Positions 36,640-48,989 of a stretch of 64,000 nt of DNA are shown here, in pieces (positions within the stretch are counted from its first letter, which is position 1; every line of letters starts with the position of its first letter). Below the pieces are notes generated by a model. The model saw nothing but the letters and a program-made list of their open reading frames with translations, ran no database searches and was not told the origin of the DNA. The position numbers and the translations under genes were made by a program. Location of the stretch: assembly GCA_023101885.1 (NCBI GenBank), contig JALPQD010000143.1, forward strand, positions 2,914,001 through 2,978,000. The letters are read 5' to 3'. The DNA comes from Typhlomys cinereus. Lineage: Eukaryota > Chordata > Mammalia > Rodentia > Platacanthomyidae.

Positions 36640-37640
36640 CATTTTTTTACACTTTCTGTCTCCAATTTAATTATCTCTCTGAATGAATCTAGACTGTTTT
36701 CTTTCTGAATATTAGCTGAAATAAATAGACAAACAAAAAGTATAATACAAAGACTCCAGAAGTATTTTGACTTTAATACTAAGGTTAAATGGTGATCCCG
36801 CAAGATGACAAATGCTTGTTCCCGAGGACACACTGTTTCTGGTAGTAATATATAATGGCATGATTTTATTTCCAATTTTCTAAAATAGTGGATCACTGCA
36901 GTAAGATTTATAATTTATATGACTTATTCAACAGCTATTGGATCTGTATAATTATAAAAAAATTTGTAGTAAGTAGAAAAATTCATGGAAGTCTGTAAGG
37001 AGTACACCTTAGAATTTTAGTGACATTAGTAACAGAAGTGTTTGCTGTAATCCTTGAACTAGAGGATATACTTTTCTTAGATAGGAAAGAAGCTGATTCC
37101 TTTATTGGTTGGATGTCAGAGTAATGGGAGAAATTTTAACAGTGGTCTTTGGATATGTGGTTATGGTTAGAAAATGTATTGGTGGTATATTACACATAGC
37201 ACATACATTTGAAGCAACACTTCTGTGTCAAAATAACTTTCTCTTGTATCCTAAAAATATCCTTAGGACAGGCACTGCTCATTTTTAGAATTCTTAACCC
37301 ATTTTCAAATAAGAGAGAATATCAAAGATGGCATTTCATATATACTATGCACTTATACCATAAATATTTATGTTCTAACTTCTAGAATTTACTATCTTTT
37401 AGTCTCCCCATAGTATTTTCCTTGGTGCAAAAAGGAAAAAGTCTTTCTCACTGGAGAAAGACTTTACAAGATTGTTATGTCAAAATGATTTAGTTAACTT
37501 TCAATACTGTGTGTTGCCAATGTTGAGATATTAATGATGAATCCAGTAGCTACTGCCACTTACAAGAGCAAGATCATCTTTTCTCTTGCCTCCCTATAAT
37601 AAAACTGACCTAGTTTCCCAAATTAAAATTGAGGGTAGGG
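36640..37640. other. AT-rich intergenic sequence, no gene seen
   Basis: No gene was found. A short inverted repeat, gtctttctc...gagaaagac, at about 37441-37463 could form a hairpin but lacks other RNA-gene features. Confidence 0.4.
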
Positions 37641-37649
37641 AGGGGTGCC

Positions 37650-38115
37650 ACCAGATAATATCCTCTAATCACCACAGGGCTACCACACCCAAGAACTCAC
37701 TGCAGCAATGTTCACTTCCCCAAGACCTAAACAATAGTTGTCCTATCAACAGTTTGTCATAGATGAGGGAAGATCTCAAGAAACACTGCAGCTCCCTGAG
37801 AGACTGTGTTACACTTACCTCAGACCGGAGAAGGGGAGCTTCTTTTCTCAACCATTTAACAAATTATCAATTATCCATGCCCCAGCAAGTACTCAGGCAC
37901 GTGCCAGTATAGGGATCCCAGATGAACCACAGTGGGCCACCCATACGAAAAGACAAAAAAGGAGAGGGAGACTGGTTGGTAAGGAGAAACTCTGAAGTGG
38001 GAGAGGAGTGGGGAGTGGGACTGGGTAAAAAGAGGAGAAAACACATGAATTCATTACATTGATGTATTAAGATGTCACGGAAAACAAATTAAAAGAATCT
38101 AATTTTAAAAAAAAT
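37650..38115 (+). mobile_element. L1 3'-end fragment
   Basis: It matches 1818-2110 in 'gatctcaagaa', 'ctccctgagag' and 'ccacccatacgaaaagacaa', then has a purine-rich tract and an A-rich tail at 38085-38112. Confidence 0.6.
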
Positions 38116-38119
38116 CTTG

Positions 38120-38850
38120 CAATCCTTGGTGTAGGATAAGAAGAAAAATAGGCCTAGTGCACCAATAGTAGGTGAGCAATTACATCCTTTATATCACTTC
38201 TCAGGGACTATTCAGACCTACAACAGCAGGGGTAAGTGGCAAAGAATCATTCATTGTTGTCCGAGAAGAAGCTGAAGGAAGATTCAGGAGATTCCAGAAT
38301 AAAGGAAGCTATCTGACCCTTATCAGACTGATAAATGTGTGACAAAGTTGTATTGTGCCAAGAAACAAGTTGCTCCAGATGATTCAAATGAATAGATTTC
38401 TCCGGGTCTCAGGGGTGGCGAGGAGAATCTACATGTGGGATGGGAAGTGGTCACCATCTCTAGGACTGAAGAGGCAAAGAGAGGAAAGAGCTAGGAGAGT
38501 CCCGATGGTGAGGCCCAGGCGGAGGAGCTCCCACGCAGGAGACCTAGTGAGAAAGAGACTCAGCCCCTGCCAGGAGCTATGAAAAAGGCAGGGAGCTCAA
38601 CAGAAATACCTTGACATGCCTCTCTTCTCCCATCTGTTAGTGAGCATCCTTGCTCACTAAACCCAATCAGCATGAAGCCTTGCTGCCTCGGCTGCTCACG
38701 CAGCGGATGGAGTCTACAATGAAAGGACAAAAGTAGCTCTGGGAGGTACTGTTCAGCTTTGTCTGTTGTAGCAACCAGCTTTAACTACTCTAATAAAAAA
38801 TTATGGAAGGATTTTAAGACTTTTAAAATAAGTTTTTATTTTTTAGTACT
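38120..38850. other. Intergenic sequence, no gene seen
   Basis: The 75-codon frame at 38355-38582 is basic and low in complexity, and it is not recognised. Confidence 0.35.
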
Positions 38851-38925
38851 GGGTATTCAGTCCAGTGCCTCATGCATGTCAAGCAAGTGTTCATCCAATG
38901 AGTCACACTGTCCAGCCCTAAGATT
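38850..38925 (-). repeat. ID-like SINE
   Basis: The + strand 'ggtattcagtccagtgcctc' to 'cactgtccagccct' is the complement of an ID-type tRNA-derived element. Confidence 0.55.
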
Positions 38926-39044
38926 TATTGCAACATAGTCCGTGTAATAAAAAATTTATCCTTTCAACATGCACAATTCAGTGGTTTCAGTATCCAGGAT
39001 TATGCAATAATGCTAGAACATTTTTATAGGCTTACCTACTTACT

Positions 39045-39390
39045 TACTACTGTCATGGTTTGAATGTGACTTGCCCCCTCCCTACCCCGCTCATATGTTT
39101 GCATTCTTAGCTGATGTTAATATTTGGGAAGTGGGACCTTTAGGAGGTGGAAGACCTGCCAAGGAGTGACTGCTGAGGTCTTGGTGGCCCTGCCCTGCTT
39201 TCTGCAGTCTGTTCTTACAGTTGTCCCTTGCTAGCTCTGCCTCTATGATGACTGTGACCTGAGCCTCCAGCCTCTGCCACCCACCATGCCTTTCCTGCCT
39301 TGATGGACTATATCCCTCTGGGACTGCAAACCAAATAAATCTCCCTTTCTCCCTTGAACTAGTTGTATGAATCACTGTCTCACAGCAACA
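39045..39390 (+). repeat. Rodent interspersed repeat, poly(A)-containing
   Basis: It starts at about 'tcatggtttgaatgtgact', passes through 'gaagtgggacctttaggag' and ends near 'caaataaatctccctttctc' and 'gtctcacagcaaca'. It is the same family as 15205-15540 and 15985-16340. Confidence 0.6.
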
Positions 39391-39778
39391 GAGAAGATAA
39401 ATGTGAAGCAGGCTTACACATACGAAGCAGTCACTCCTCATCCTCCTCTCCCCCGTGAAAACTGGAAACCTTCAATTTACAGTCTGCTATAATCTATATC
39501 TGCAATATATTTCATTATTTGTAAAATGAAAGTTTGCAAATGGTAAGAAGAAGACAACAGTGGGTGATAAGGAGAGTAATTAGAATAATTATATGTGTAA
39601 ATAAAATTATCAATGAACACTTATTAATAAAAAGTGTCATACCAATGCCCATAAAAATGATTGATTACATACAATGTAGTCCATCTATGCTACTCAATCA
39701 CATTTCTGTGCTAAATATATTCTCTATTCCTATATGTAGATGAAGTTCTGCTTTTTTGGGAAACATGACACCTTTAAG

Positions 39779-40352
39779 AACCAGGTCTCAGACTCTATAT
39801 CAACCACTTGGAACTAGGCCAGCCTAATCTCTCCCCATCCTGAAGCTCAGGAAAATTTGTGGAAGAGGGGGCGGTAAGATTGTAAGAGCACAAGGATGGG
39901 AGGAGTAATGATATGCAAGATACCCACACAAGTTAGGGCCGAAGCAATCATAATTGGACTTTGCATGCCCTGCACAATGTCCAACACACTATTGACCCCA
40001 CAAAGTCTAGCATTTGCTAAAGGCACCAAGATCCTTGGAGACAAGGGATTGACAGCCACAGTAGTGTTCCTATGCTTAAGGGGAACACAGGAAAGAGTTC
40101 AGGGAAATGCCACTGGGTCCTTGTACGTCATCGGAGAGGAGGGCCCAGAGGAGAATCTGGCAGCATGCACATTAAAGGATTCTCTGGGGATTGAGGGGGG
40201 AGACACTGGGGGATGGGGTGGCAGGGGTGAGGGGAGGGGGAGCAGGGGGGTTGGGGGGAGGAAGAAGGAGGAAGGGAACCAGTGTACCTACTAAGTTTGT
40301 ATGAGCGGAAATAATAATAAAAAATGTTAAAAAAAAAAAATAACCAGGTCTC
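39779..40352 (+). mobile_element. L1 3' end, copy 4 of 4, with target-site duplication
   Basis: The element is 39790-40341. The direct repeat aaccaggtctc is at 39779-39789 and 40342-40352. The body is nearly co-linear with copy 2 ('gaagctcaggaaaatttgtg', 'agagggggcggtaagat'), with a G-rich tract at 40188-40270 and the tail 'gtttgtatgagcggaaataa' plus an A-run. Confidence 0.88.
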
Positions 40353-40359
40353 CGAATAA

Positions 40360-42280
40360 GGCAGGAAACACAAATACTCTGAGGGGACACTGGGAGAAGG
40401 GCCACCGTGATCTCATCCTGGGTTTCTGAACTCGCATTCTGATAAGCAGCATCACAGAAGAGTTGCTAAAGAATATTATGTGCAGCTGTGCCCCAATTTA
40501 ACCTTCAGAAGACCACGGCATCATTCCATCAACAAGTTCTGGGTAGTGTTTTAGGCTCTAGAATAACATAAAAAGACATCTTACCTCCTTCTCATTGGTA
40601 TTGCAACTAACTTACCATGTTAAGCCAAGGTACATTTACTATCTTGCATTTATGGCAGTCATAACTCCTGAAATCAAGGCATTATCAAGACTGCATTCCT
40701 TCTAGAGCTCTAGAAGACAATGCTGTGTGTTTTCTTTCTGCTTTGTTGTATTTTCCAGCTTATGAAAGCCACTTCCACTTCTTAGCTCTTACACTTTCCT
40801 CTCTCTCAAAAGCAAATATCAAAAGGAGGGAGGATAGGATTGGGGATGAAGCTGGAAAAAATAAATTCATTTCATTCATGCGTGAAACCATAAAAGAATT
40901 AAAAAAATAATAAACCCAAACATATCTTCAAATTTTTTTCTCTTCCTTGTGCAAGTCATGTAGGTAATCATCTCTCAATCTTACACTCTCACCTTCCTCT
41001 TACAAGATCTCAAGATTATATCAGGCCACCTGGGTAATCTGCTTTCCTCACCAGAGGGTGTTTAACTTCCTTATGAGTCCCTTTCCAAGATGGTAACAGA
41101 CACAGGTTTCCAGAATTCGGAGGACTATGGTTCATCCTACCAGACACATATCCATTGTCACACACTACCATAACAAGGGCCTTGCTCTGAGACATGCTTT
41201 CAGGATCATATCTATGCAAGTCATCAGATAATGATGCTAGACAGTGATTGCCTTGTGCAGACAAGTCTTGCCCAAGTTGATCATCAACAATTCCACAGAA
41301 GAATGTAATCAGCTATTCAGCAAATGAATGATTGAACTCTGTGAGGGATTAAACTTTCTAGGGGCTTAGTCTTGTTCTCTTTGTTTTCAGGTTGTATATT
41401 TGGCAGTAGTGGAAACTATAGTAGTAACTATAGTAGAAACCTCCTATTATAGTAGAAACTATAGTAGAAACATCCTTGAGTGATAGTTGCTGCTGTAAGG
41501 TCAATGCATAGCCTCCATCCTCATCAACAAACATACATGTTTACTCCATCCATGCCATTCTGGCATAACTAGGCATGATTAGGAAAAATAAAAGACTATT
41601 ATCAACATAGAAACATATAGTAGAAACATCCTGCATGGTTGTTTACGGTCTCTTCACTGTGGGATGCTTTCTGACAGGTTTTACCCTGGTTCAAAGAAAT
41701 CCACACTTCATGGCCACTGAGCAGGTCCGTTGGCATTGTCTCTTTCACAGATGCCCTTCTTACCATCTACCTATCTTCCATGCCCTTCACCAAAGAGCCA
41801 AGCCCTGTGTCAGGGCTATCCAAGCTCTCCATATCATTGTTGTTTTATCAGTTCTCCTTTGTTGTATAGCAAACTTTATTATCTCACAAATGCTGCATAT
41901 TGGGAAGTTGGGGTCTGACATGGCTCTGTCCTTTTCAAGACTGTGATCAAAATGGGTCTCAGCATCTGTGTTGTTGGGCCTGGGTCATCTCCCAGTCACA
42001 CAGATGTCTCCACATAGAAGCTCGCTTTGATAGTTCTATGATAGTAAGTATAAAATCTAATCATATCAGAGTAATAAAGTACATACTAATATTTGAGATA
42101 TTCTGTTTATTAGAAGGAATTTACACATACTAAAGGACATAAATTTTCCATATATATTTGGAGATGAAAAATCACTGGAGTTAATGTAGAAGCTGTCAAG
42201 CAGAGATAAAGATCTTTATTGTCAGCAGCATGATTGATAATCTAGCTCCAAAAATCTCAATATAGGGCGTTTCTTTTTAA
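40360..42280. other. Intergenic sequence, no gene seen
   Basis: A small tandem patch at 41408-41476 has units of the form actatagtagaaac; one 16-bp piece (41461-41476) recurs at 41617-41632. The 103-codon frame at 41635-41946 is hydrophobic but not recognised. Confidence 0.35.
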
Positions 42281-42284
42281 AAAT

Positions 42285-42375
42285 TATTTTATTTTGTGGT
42301 ACTGGAGTTTGGATGCAGGGCCTCATGCCTGTTAGGTAAGTGCTGTGCCACAGAGCTACAAACTCAGCCCCAGAA
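42285..42375 (-). repeat. ID-like SINE
   Basis: The + strand 'gtggtactggagtttggatg' to 'ctacaaactcagccccag' is the complement of an ID-type element. Confidence 0.65.
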
Positions 42376-42379
42376 TCTG

Positions 42380-43380
42380 TTTCATAATACCACTTTGAAA
42401 AACAGCTGACCCACATTGGTTTCCTCAGGAAACAGACTCAGAGATGGAGATTGGCATGCAGGAAGTTTATCCTGGAGTGTTTTCAACAAAGCTACATAAG
42501 AATAAGTGAAGAAAACAAGAGGGAGAAAGAAAGAAAGTCAGACAGAATAGCAATGTAGCTGCAGTAGAGACTTTAGCTAATTCCAATAGTAAGACTTTGG
42601 ATGATTCTTCAGAATCATGCTGAATCGAAGTTGAGTGTCAAGTTCACCACACTGATGAATTATGTGAAGCCAGGGTTGTAACCTTGAATGACACAGCTCC
42701 CCAAGGCCAAGAGCAGTTTATGGAAAGGGATTATTTGTCCATGAGTGACTTCCATGCAACATTCCCAACACTAGGTAAATAATGCCTCAGATCTGGAAGG
42801 GAATCTGGAGGCATGCTAGGAGTAGCAGTAGTCTTTAATGATCTCCAAGGGCATAATATAAAACACTATTCAGTGAAGTTCAGATCTTTCCATTTGATTA
42901 AAGGAAAAATATTATAACCTACGGGAATAGGTGAGTATTTATGTTTAAAATTATTTTCCACATTCTTTTTTCAGAGAGACTACTGATAGATACTACATAA
43001 GGAGTGACTCTGACAAGATAATGAAGTTGGAGTATTAGGGACATTTTAGCTAAAAGTAACAGAATATTTCATTAGCAGAGTTGAGACCATTAAAAGCTTG
43101 TTTTTAATCTATAAAAGTAAGTCTAGACCGTCTACAATGTCAGGGTCAACGTCAGTGATGCTCTTGGCTCTTAATTATGTCTCCTGCTTTATAGCTACAA
43201 ACATTAACCCTCTTGCCCAGCTTTGAGGTGAAGAGTAAGAGAAAAGAGAAAAGCAGTAGCAATAGATTTTCCCTCCTTTTGCTGCCCTAGATGCAGGAGA
43301 GGATCACAGAATGTTTAGCATTTCCACAACTGAAAACTGAAACAGTCAAGGAAAAGGGAGGATTGGAAATGGGATGGGTA
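42380..43380. other. Intergenic sequence, no gene seen
   Basis: The start ('ctcaggaaacagactcagag') resembles an ancient mammalian repeat that I cannot name. Confidence 0.3.
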
Positions 43381-43384
43381 GTCA

Positions 43385-43450
43385 GAGCGTGGTGGCTCAT
43401 GCTATAATCCCAGCACTTGGGAAGCAGAAGCAGGACTTCCTCATGTGAAA
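43385..43450 (+). repeat. B1-like SINE, short
   Basis: The phrases 'gtggtggctcatgctataat' and 'cagcacttgggaagcagaag' match the left half of a B1 element. Confidence 0.7.
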
Positions 43451-44350
43451 AAGAAAACAAGGTAGAATGGGCGCAGGCAAGTCAGCCAACACTGTTTCCA
43501 AAGCAGGTTTCTGTAACGAAGTCAAATCTATAAGTCTTCAAGACCAGCTGAACGATGATTAACTTTACCATTGTTTCACTAAGTCAAATCTATTTAATTA
43601 TTTGGATGGAAGACCATCTGTATCGTTTAAAATCCAATCAGGAAAACAGGAAAGTGGCTGCCAGGTCACTGAGAAGGAGAACTGGACACTAGAATTCACG
43701 TAATGGCTCTACGGAATTGAAAGGCCGAGCAAAGGACGCAGACATCTCAGGGATCAAGGTCAGAATGAAACCATTGTTATCCCTGGGGTTAGAGAGACCA
43801 AGGCAGAAATGGGGGCGCCACAGGGAGAACTTTTCCTGGTTGGAGCTACATCACAGAAAATCTATTGTTCATCAGGAGCAAGAGCCACAGAGAAGATACT
43901 CCCCAAAAAGGAGGCAGGGAGGGAAGAAAGAGAGAGAGGGGAAGGAAAGAAAGAAAGGTAGAAGAAGAGGAAGATGGAGATTAAAACTTTCCTCTACCCA
44001 CTGCCAGTCACACAGCACAGGATAACCTGACTTGAACCCAGCTAGCAAGGAAGACCTGGAAAGCATAATTTTCAGAGGCCACTGCCCTGCTTCACAGGGC
44101 AAAGGAAAGGAAAGGAAAGACTTAAAAGCAGGCAACAAACTACTGTCACATAGTTACATGGGCACAGAACAGTGCCATCAGGAAAGCCAGTTTTTTTCTC
44201 TGCTAGCAGAGAATTACTAATTCAGTTCCCAACTGAACTGGCATCACATAGATAAGATTACTTTTTCTAAACTAAGAAAATACTTTCACATACCACAAGT
44301 TAAATTAGGAAGAATATGAAATATTTTTTCATAAATTAAATGTTTTTTTT
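43450..44350. other. Intergenic sequence, no gene seen
   Basis: A purine-rich stretch lies at 43910-43985. The two frames of about 90-100 codons spanning it are low in complexity. Confidence 0.35.
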
Positions 44351-44354
44351 AATA

Positions 44355-44643
44355 ATGAAAGTTTATTTTTATTTTTGCACATGCATGCATGCGTGTGTGG
44401 GGGGGATGGGTGTGTGTGTATCAGAGGGTACTGTGCATGTCTGTGGTGGCCAAGGGTAACTTTGGGACTCACCCTAGATTGTGCTACATGCTCTTTGTAG
44501 TTTCCCAGACTCTGCCTTCCAGGACCAGAAATACAGGCCACCAGTATTTCTACCTGCCATTTTTAGGTGAGATCTGGGATCCGAACTCAGGACTTTCTGT
44601 TTGCATGACAGGGGTTTAACCACTGAGTCATCTCTCCAACCCT
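44355..44643 (-). repeat. tRNA-headed SINE, older subfamily
   Basis: A degenerate GT tail (44378-44420) is followed by 'tatcagagggtactgtgca' and the body. It ends in 'gagtcatctctccaaccct', the complement of the head. Confidence 0.75.
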
Positions 44644-44649
44644 GAATTA

Positions 44650-45600
44650 CATGTTTTATAAAGCTTTTCAGTAGCTTCTGGTCAAGTTTGAAGACAATCC
44701 TAACATAATCGAAACAGAAGGAAATATTTTTAAGAGAATAACAAAATTGACTTCTTTTTTACTTTCAAAATAAAAAAGTAGAAACACTAAAATAGAAAGG
44801 TAATCTATGTAGAATTAACATTTTGATATAGCTATAGATTAGTTCAAAGGAAATGTGAATTATGAACAATTCATAATTTTGAACCTTAGGCACCACAGTC
44901 AGAATAATTTGTGAAGAAATTATCATCTGTCTGACTATTACATGTTTGGATGTGACCAGTTAAAATTCCAAAATCTCACAGATTTTTTTTAAAAAGTGGT
45001 TTTGAGAGTCAACATTATCTATATTCAGGTATTTTAGGGAAACGAGTATCATCCTCATTTTTTGTCAGACCAAGGTATAATAAATCTCTATATGTGGATA
45101 GAACTCTTCGTCAAAATGAAACAAAATAAACACCACTACAATAAAAGCAACATCAAAATCCATATACCTCTGGTTATACAGCTTATGACACTTTTAACAC
45201 AGGATTGCAACATGCCTCAATAAGAATCATTAGTATATTCACATAATTCAACTAGTGATAGTTGCTTTCTGAGAGCTACTATTTCGTATATATTATTTAA
45301 TTAATCCTTAAAAAATTTCATAAGGTGTATTATTATACTCATTAATGAGAAAATGTAGTCTGAGGGATTAAATATATTTTATTAAAATGACAAACAACAA
45401 GCAAAAAAATCAGTTTAGGACCACTAGTATAGATCCTGCTATATGGATTCAACAAAAACCTAATTAAACATATTTTAAGAAAACTAATACAAAACTGCTG
45501 ATTTTATGTAAGAATTCCATGGTTCCTGTAGTTTAAAAATAAGTAGTTTCAATTATTTAACCTTACTAATAAAGTCCAATCCAATAATAATAGAGACATT
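44650..45600. other. AT-rich intergenic sequence, no gene seen
   Basis: No feature was recognised. Confidence 0.4.
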
Positions 45601-45629
45601 TTTGAGGTTTTTTTGTTGTGTTTTGTTTT

Positions 45630-45785
45630 GTTTTGTTTTTGCCTCTTTTGTGACACAGAGTCTCATGTTGTAGACCAGACTGATGTGGAACTCAATACGT
45701 AATCCACACTGTCCTTGAACTTGTCGCAATCCTTCTCCCTCAGCTTAACAAGGGCTTTTATTACAGCTGTGAGCTACCACAGGTC
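45630..45785 (-). repeat. B1-like SINE, diverged
   Basis: After a TTTTG-rich run, 'gacacagagtctcatgttgt' and 'gtgagctaccacaggtc' fit the complement of a B1 element. Confidence 0.6.
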
Positions 45786-46299
45786 TTCACAGTGAAGTTT
45801 TCAAAGTTGAAATGCTATGAGTCAAGAAGACAGCTTGAGTCCAGGAGTTTGATGCCACTTTGGACAACATACTCAGACTTTGAGACCTGTCTATTAAAAG
45901 TAAATCAGGAAAAATTGAATTCAAACTGCCATGTTGACTTTTATTTTCTGTTTGAAGTTATATTACCTGAGATATATTTCACTTTAAATGAAATACCCCC
46001 GTATTTGTTAAGAATGCAGAATCCTGTGACTTTTATAATGTATAGGTTATTGAAGAATGAAACATTTCATTCAAGCCTGAACATTGTCTCCCCTCAAATT
46101 ATTCCCAACATGCATGCTTTTTAAAATGCTCTCAGATCCTAATTTGTTTTGCAATGTTCTCCAGTATGCTGCTGTACCAACCCAGGAAATGGCTTTCAAG
46201 TCTACATTTTCAGTCTTTTGTGCCTGATAATGTACATGTTTCTTGAGTTTGGAAGTTTGTAGTATTTATAAATTATTGACCTTTAAAATTTTTGTTTTC

Positions 46300-46445
46300 C
46301 TGTGTGACAAAGTCTCATACAGTATTTTGTGCTGGTCCGTAATTAAGTAGCTCAGGTTGGCCTGGCTTTCCTCTTGCTCCAGTCTCTGGATCTAGTACTA
46401 CAAGTACTCAAGTATTACAGGTGTGAATCACTACACCCAGCTAGT
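46300..46445 (-). repeat. B1-like SINE, diverged
   Basis: The phrases 'tgacaaagtctcatacagt', 'tcaggttggcctggctttcc' and 'gtgaatcactacacccagc' are the complement of a B1 element. Confidence 0.65.
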
Positions 46446-46779
46446 ACGCTGACTAAGGAAACTTGTTAATTACATCCATTTGCTCCCTTACATACATATT
46501 CTAGCTCCTATTATGTAATTTACTATACCAGCAAAAGTGGTTTTCTTAATAGAATTTTTAAAAGATAGAGGAAAACTGTCAGCGTTATAAAAGTGAAAAA
46601 AAATGTAATTCAGAAAAGTCAAAAAGAATGACACAAACCTGCTATGCTAAGAAGGAAAGATGAAAACATGTTCTTCTTACATGACCACAGACTATCTTTT
46701 AAGAAACAGACATATTAACCGCAAAGATTGAAAAATAACTACGCCCAAAATAAAATGGGCAAAGACAAGGTTTGCCCTC

Positions 46780-47660
46780 GCTGCCCGCTATTCTGCGAAG
46801 GAGAAGGCAGTGCGTCATGGCCTCTGGTTGGCTTGTGACAGGCGGATGGCCCAGGGCGGAGGGAGGGTGATGGGGGAAGGACTCGTCTCACTCCGCAGGG
46901 AGCAGCCGCTGGTTCTCAGCGCCTGGCGACAGCTAAAGCTAAAATGGCAGTGCCCAAAGGCCACGAGCCCTGCTCAGTGGGGCTGCAAAGATAAAAGCAA
47001 AGGCATTTACGCTTCCATTCTGCGTAGCCCTCCAAGGAGCGGCAGACCCACCTGCCCCTTCCCCAGCTCACTCGGCCTTTCGGGGGAGAGCTTCCTCCCA
47101 GACAGAGCAGGGAAGGGCATTGCAGGGATCTGCGGGGATGGCTCCCGCGGCCCTCGTGACCTGCCTTGAGGACCCCCCTGCCCCTCGCTCCTCCTGACAG
47201 CGGAGGGAAGGGCGACTGCAAGCACCCTCTCCTTCGCGCACGTGCCCTGCTCCCCGCTGTGCCTGGGGAGCCTTCCAGGGTACCCAGCGTGTGGCAGTTG
47301 CAGAACCAAGTGGCGTGTGGGCAGGAAGGAGGGGGAGGAGGAAAACCCGCTGCGTTGGCCCTGGGTACGGGACCGCTGCGGCCGTGGAAGGAAACGCTGC
47401 CAACCGCAAGTGACGAGCCAGCCTCCGGTATCTAAGTGAGCATGTGTGCGGCCGGGCACACCCCTCGTGGGCCGCTCCATGCCACGGTTCCTGGGGATAT
47501 CCAGTTGCCAGGTTTTGCAAGCACCCAGGAGGCACAGGGAGGGGCCTGTCTGGTTCTGAAAGTACAGTAAGGACTGCAGCCAAATTAAGAGGCCAGTGAA
47601 GCCAGGGCCAGTGGCCACAAGAAACTAATTGGACAGTGGCTGCATATACCACCACCTAGG
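46780..47660. promoter_or_regulatory. Unassigned GC-rich island upstream of MYCBP2
   Basis: GC content and CpG frequency rise sharply between AT-rich flanks, starting near 'tttgccctcgctgcccgc' and fading after 47650. A CACGTG E-box lies at 47239-47244 within the palindrome gcacgtgc. Long frames on both strands (up to 203 codons on the minus strand, 47618-47007) reflect GC bias and overlap each other; none shows a recognisable domain. It could be an alternative promoter, an enhancer, a lncRNA start site or a decayed GC-rich insertion. Confidence 0.45.
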
Positions 47661-47664
47661 CCTG

Positions 47665-48370
47665 CACTGTGAAGGCGACATTCATTCACCCTTTTGAGCT
47701 AGCTAAAGACCACGATGAGGGAATGCAACCTGGAGCAAACACAAATACCACTTCCATCTTTGGAAGATCGTATTTGTGAAGACCCATGTGCAAGAAGGAC
47801 AACCTAGATGCCTTCGCTTCGTTATAGGCATTATGTTTGTCATTACTCAAAGCAGTAACAAAGACAGGATCCAAATAGACGGTTGCCTGATTTCAGATCC
47901 TTTAGGGACTCTGCTCGCTTCTGCAACAGTCATGCCCCCTTGTAGTGCCCACCTGTCAGGCCTTTAGAGTCTAGCTGCTTCCATGCCAGCCTTGACTCTC
48001 ATATACTCTAAATATTTATATTCATACCCATAGATTAGTGCTGCTCTCTGTCTTAGTAAGAGTGCAGTGCTCCAATAAGGGGCTTCCTGCTCAAACTAAG
48101 GCTTGTAACTGCTGTACCATGAAGCATGAGAATAGGATCTCATATTAAATGCTAAGCTCCAGATTAGGGACTGGAAAAGACAAAAAAATCGGAAGAATTT
48201 GTAAGGGAATTTACAAGGTAACTTGTATGAGAAGAAAAAAAAAATGGGACCCTTGATTGACAGACACTAAAATACTAATTCCTTGTGTGTGTTTTGTTCC
48301 TGCATTGTCATTATTCCATAAAAAGATAGCCTATCTATTAAAAATTAATCAAATCATAAATCCATCATTT
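47665..48370. other. Intergenic sequence with a short L1-like piece
   Basis: The 48005-48120 stretch ('catagattagtgctgctctc') matches the phrase at 50338-50360 inside the L1 3' end, so it is a short related fragment. Nothing else is recognised. Confidence 0.35.
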
Positions 48371-48660
48371 AAAGCTTCAATTAAAGGCTGGAGCGATGAT
48401 TCAGGGGGTTAAGACTCTGCCTCAAAGCAGAAAGTCCTGGTTTGGATCCCAGTTCCCACGTCTCTGATGCAGCATTGGCCTGCACATCTGGTCCTGGTGG
48501 GTGGGGCCTAGGTAGTCTCAGAGCCAAGCCAGAAGGAAGGAGGTAGAAGCAATTCAAGATGATACCCTAAATCACCCTTGGTCCTCCACAGGGACGTACA
48601 GTACCCCTGCCTTATACACACACACACACACACCAAAATATTTAAAAAGCTTCCATTAAA
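48371..48660 (+). repeat. tRNA-headed SINE with target-site duplication
   Basis: The flanks aaagcttcaattaaa (48371-48385) and aaagcttccattaaa (48646-48660) differ by one base. The head reads 'ggctggagcgatgattcagg', and (AC)n lies at about 48615-48633. It belongs to the older body type. Confidence 0.85.
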
Positions 48661-48744
48661 ATATGGTATTTTGAAGACCCTTTTCTATCCAAACTAGACT
48701 TTACTTTCCTATTCCTTGTTTGTATCTTCGAAAACTAAAGATAG

Positions 48745-48984
48745 ATACTTAAAAAAAATTTGGTTACTTTGTATGTGTGTGTGTGTGTGTTTTGTGTTAG
48801 AGGGCACAATGTGTGCCTGTAAAGGTCCAGGAATGACTTTGAGAAATCACCCTGGATTTCTCTTCCTCCTCTTTGCTTTGCTCTGGAGTTTCTCTGGCAT
48901 TTTTATGTGGGAGTTGGGTTCCAAACTCAGAACCTTCTGCTCCAGAGGCAGAGGCTTAACCCCTGAACCATCTCTCTGGCCCAG
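48745..48984 (-). repeat. tRNA-headed SINE, older subfamily
   Basis: (GT)n at about 48772-48790 is followed by 'tagagggcacaatgtgtgcc'. It ends in 'accatctctctggccc' at about 48982. The short repeat 'agatactt' (about 48744 and 48983) is a likely target-site duplication. Confidence 0.8.
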
Positions 48985-48989
48985 ATACT

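Noticed and set aside
37441..37463. Hairpin as a possible microRNA precursor
   Set aside because: The stem is only about 9 bp, too short for a precursor.
41635..41946. Hydrophobic 103-codon frame, considered as a chemosensory receptor fragment
   Set aside because: No receptor motif could be matched, and there is no extension in other frames.
47007..47655. Overlapping 203- and 195-codon minus-strand frames in the upstream GC island
   Set aside because: Two frames of the same strand are open at once, which is expected from GC bias, and neither shows a recognisable domain.
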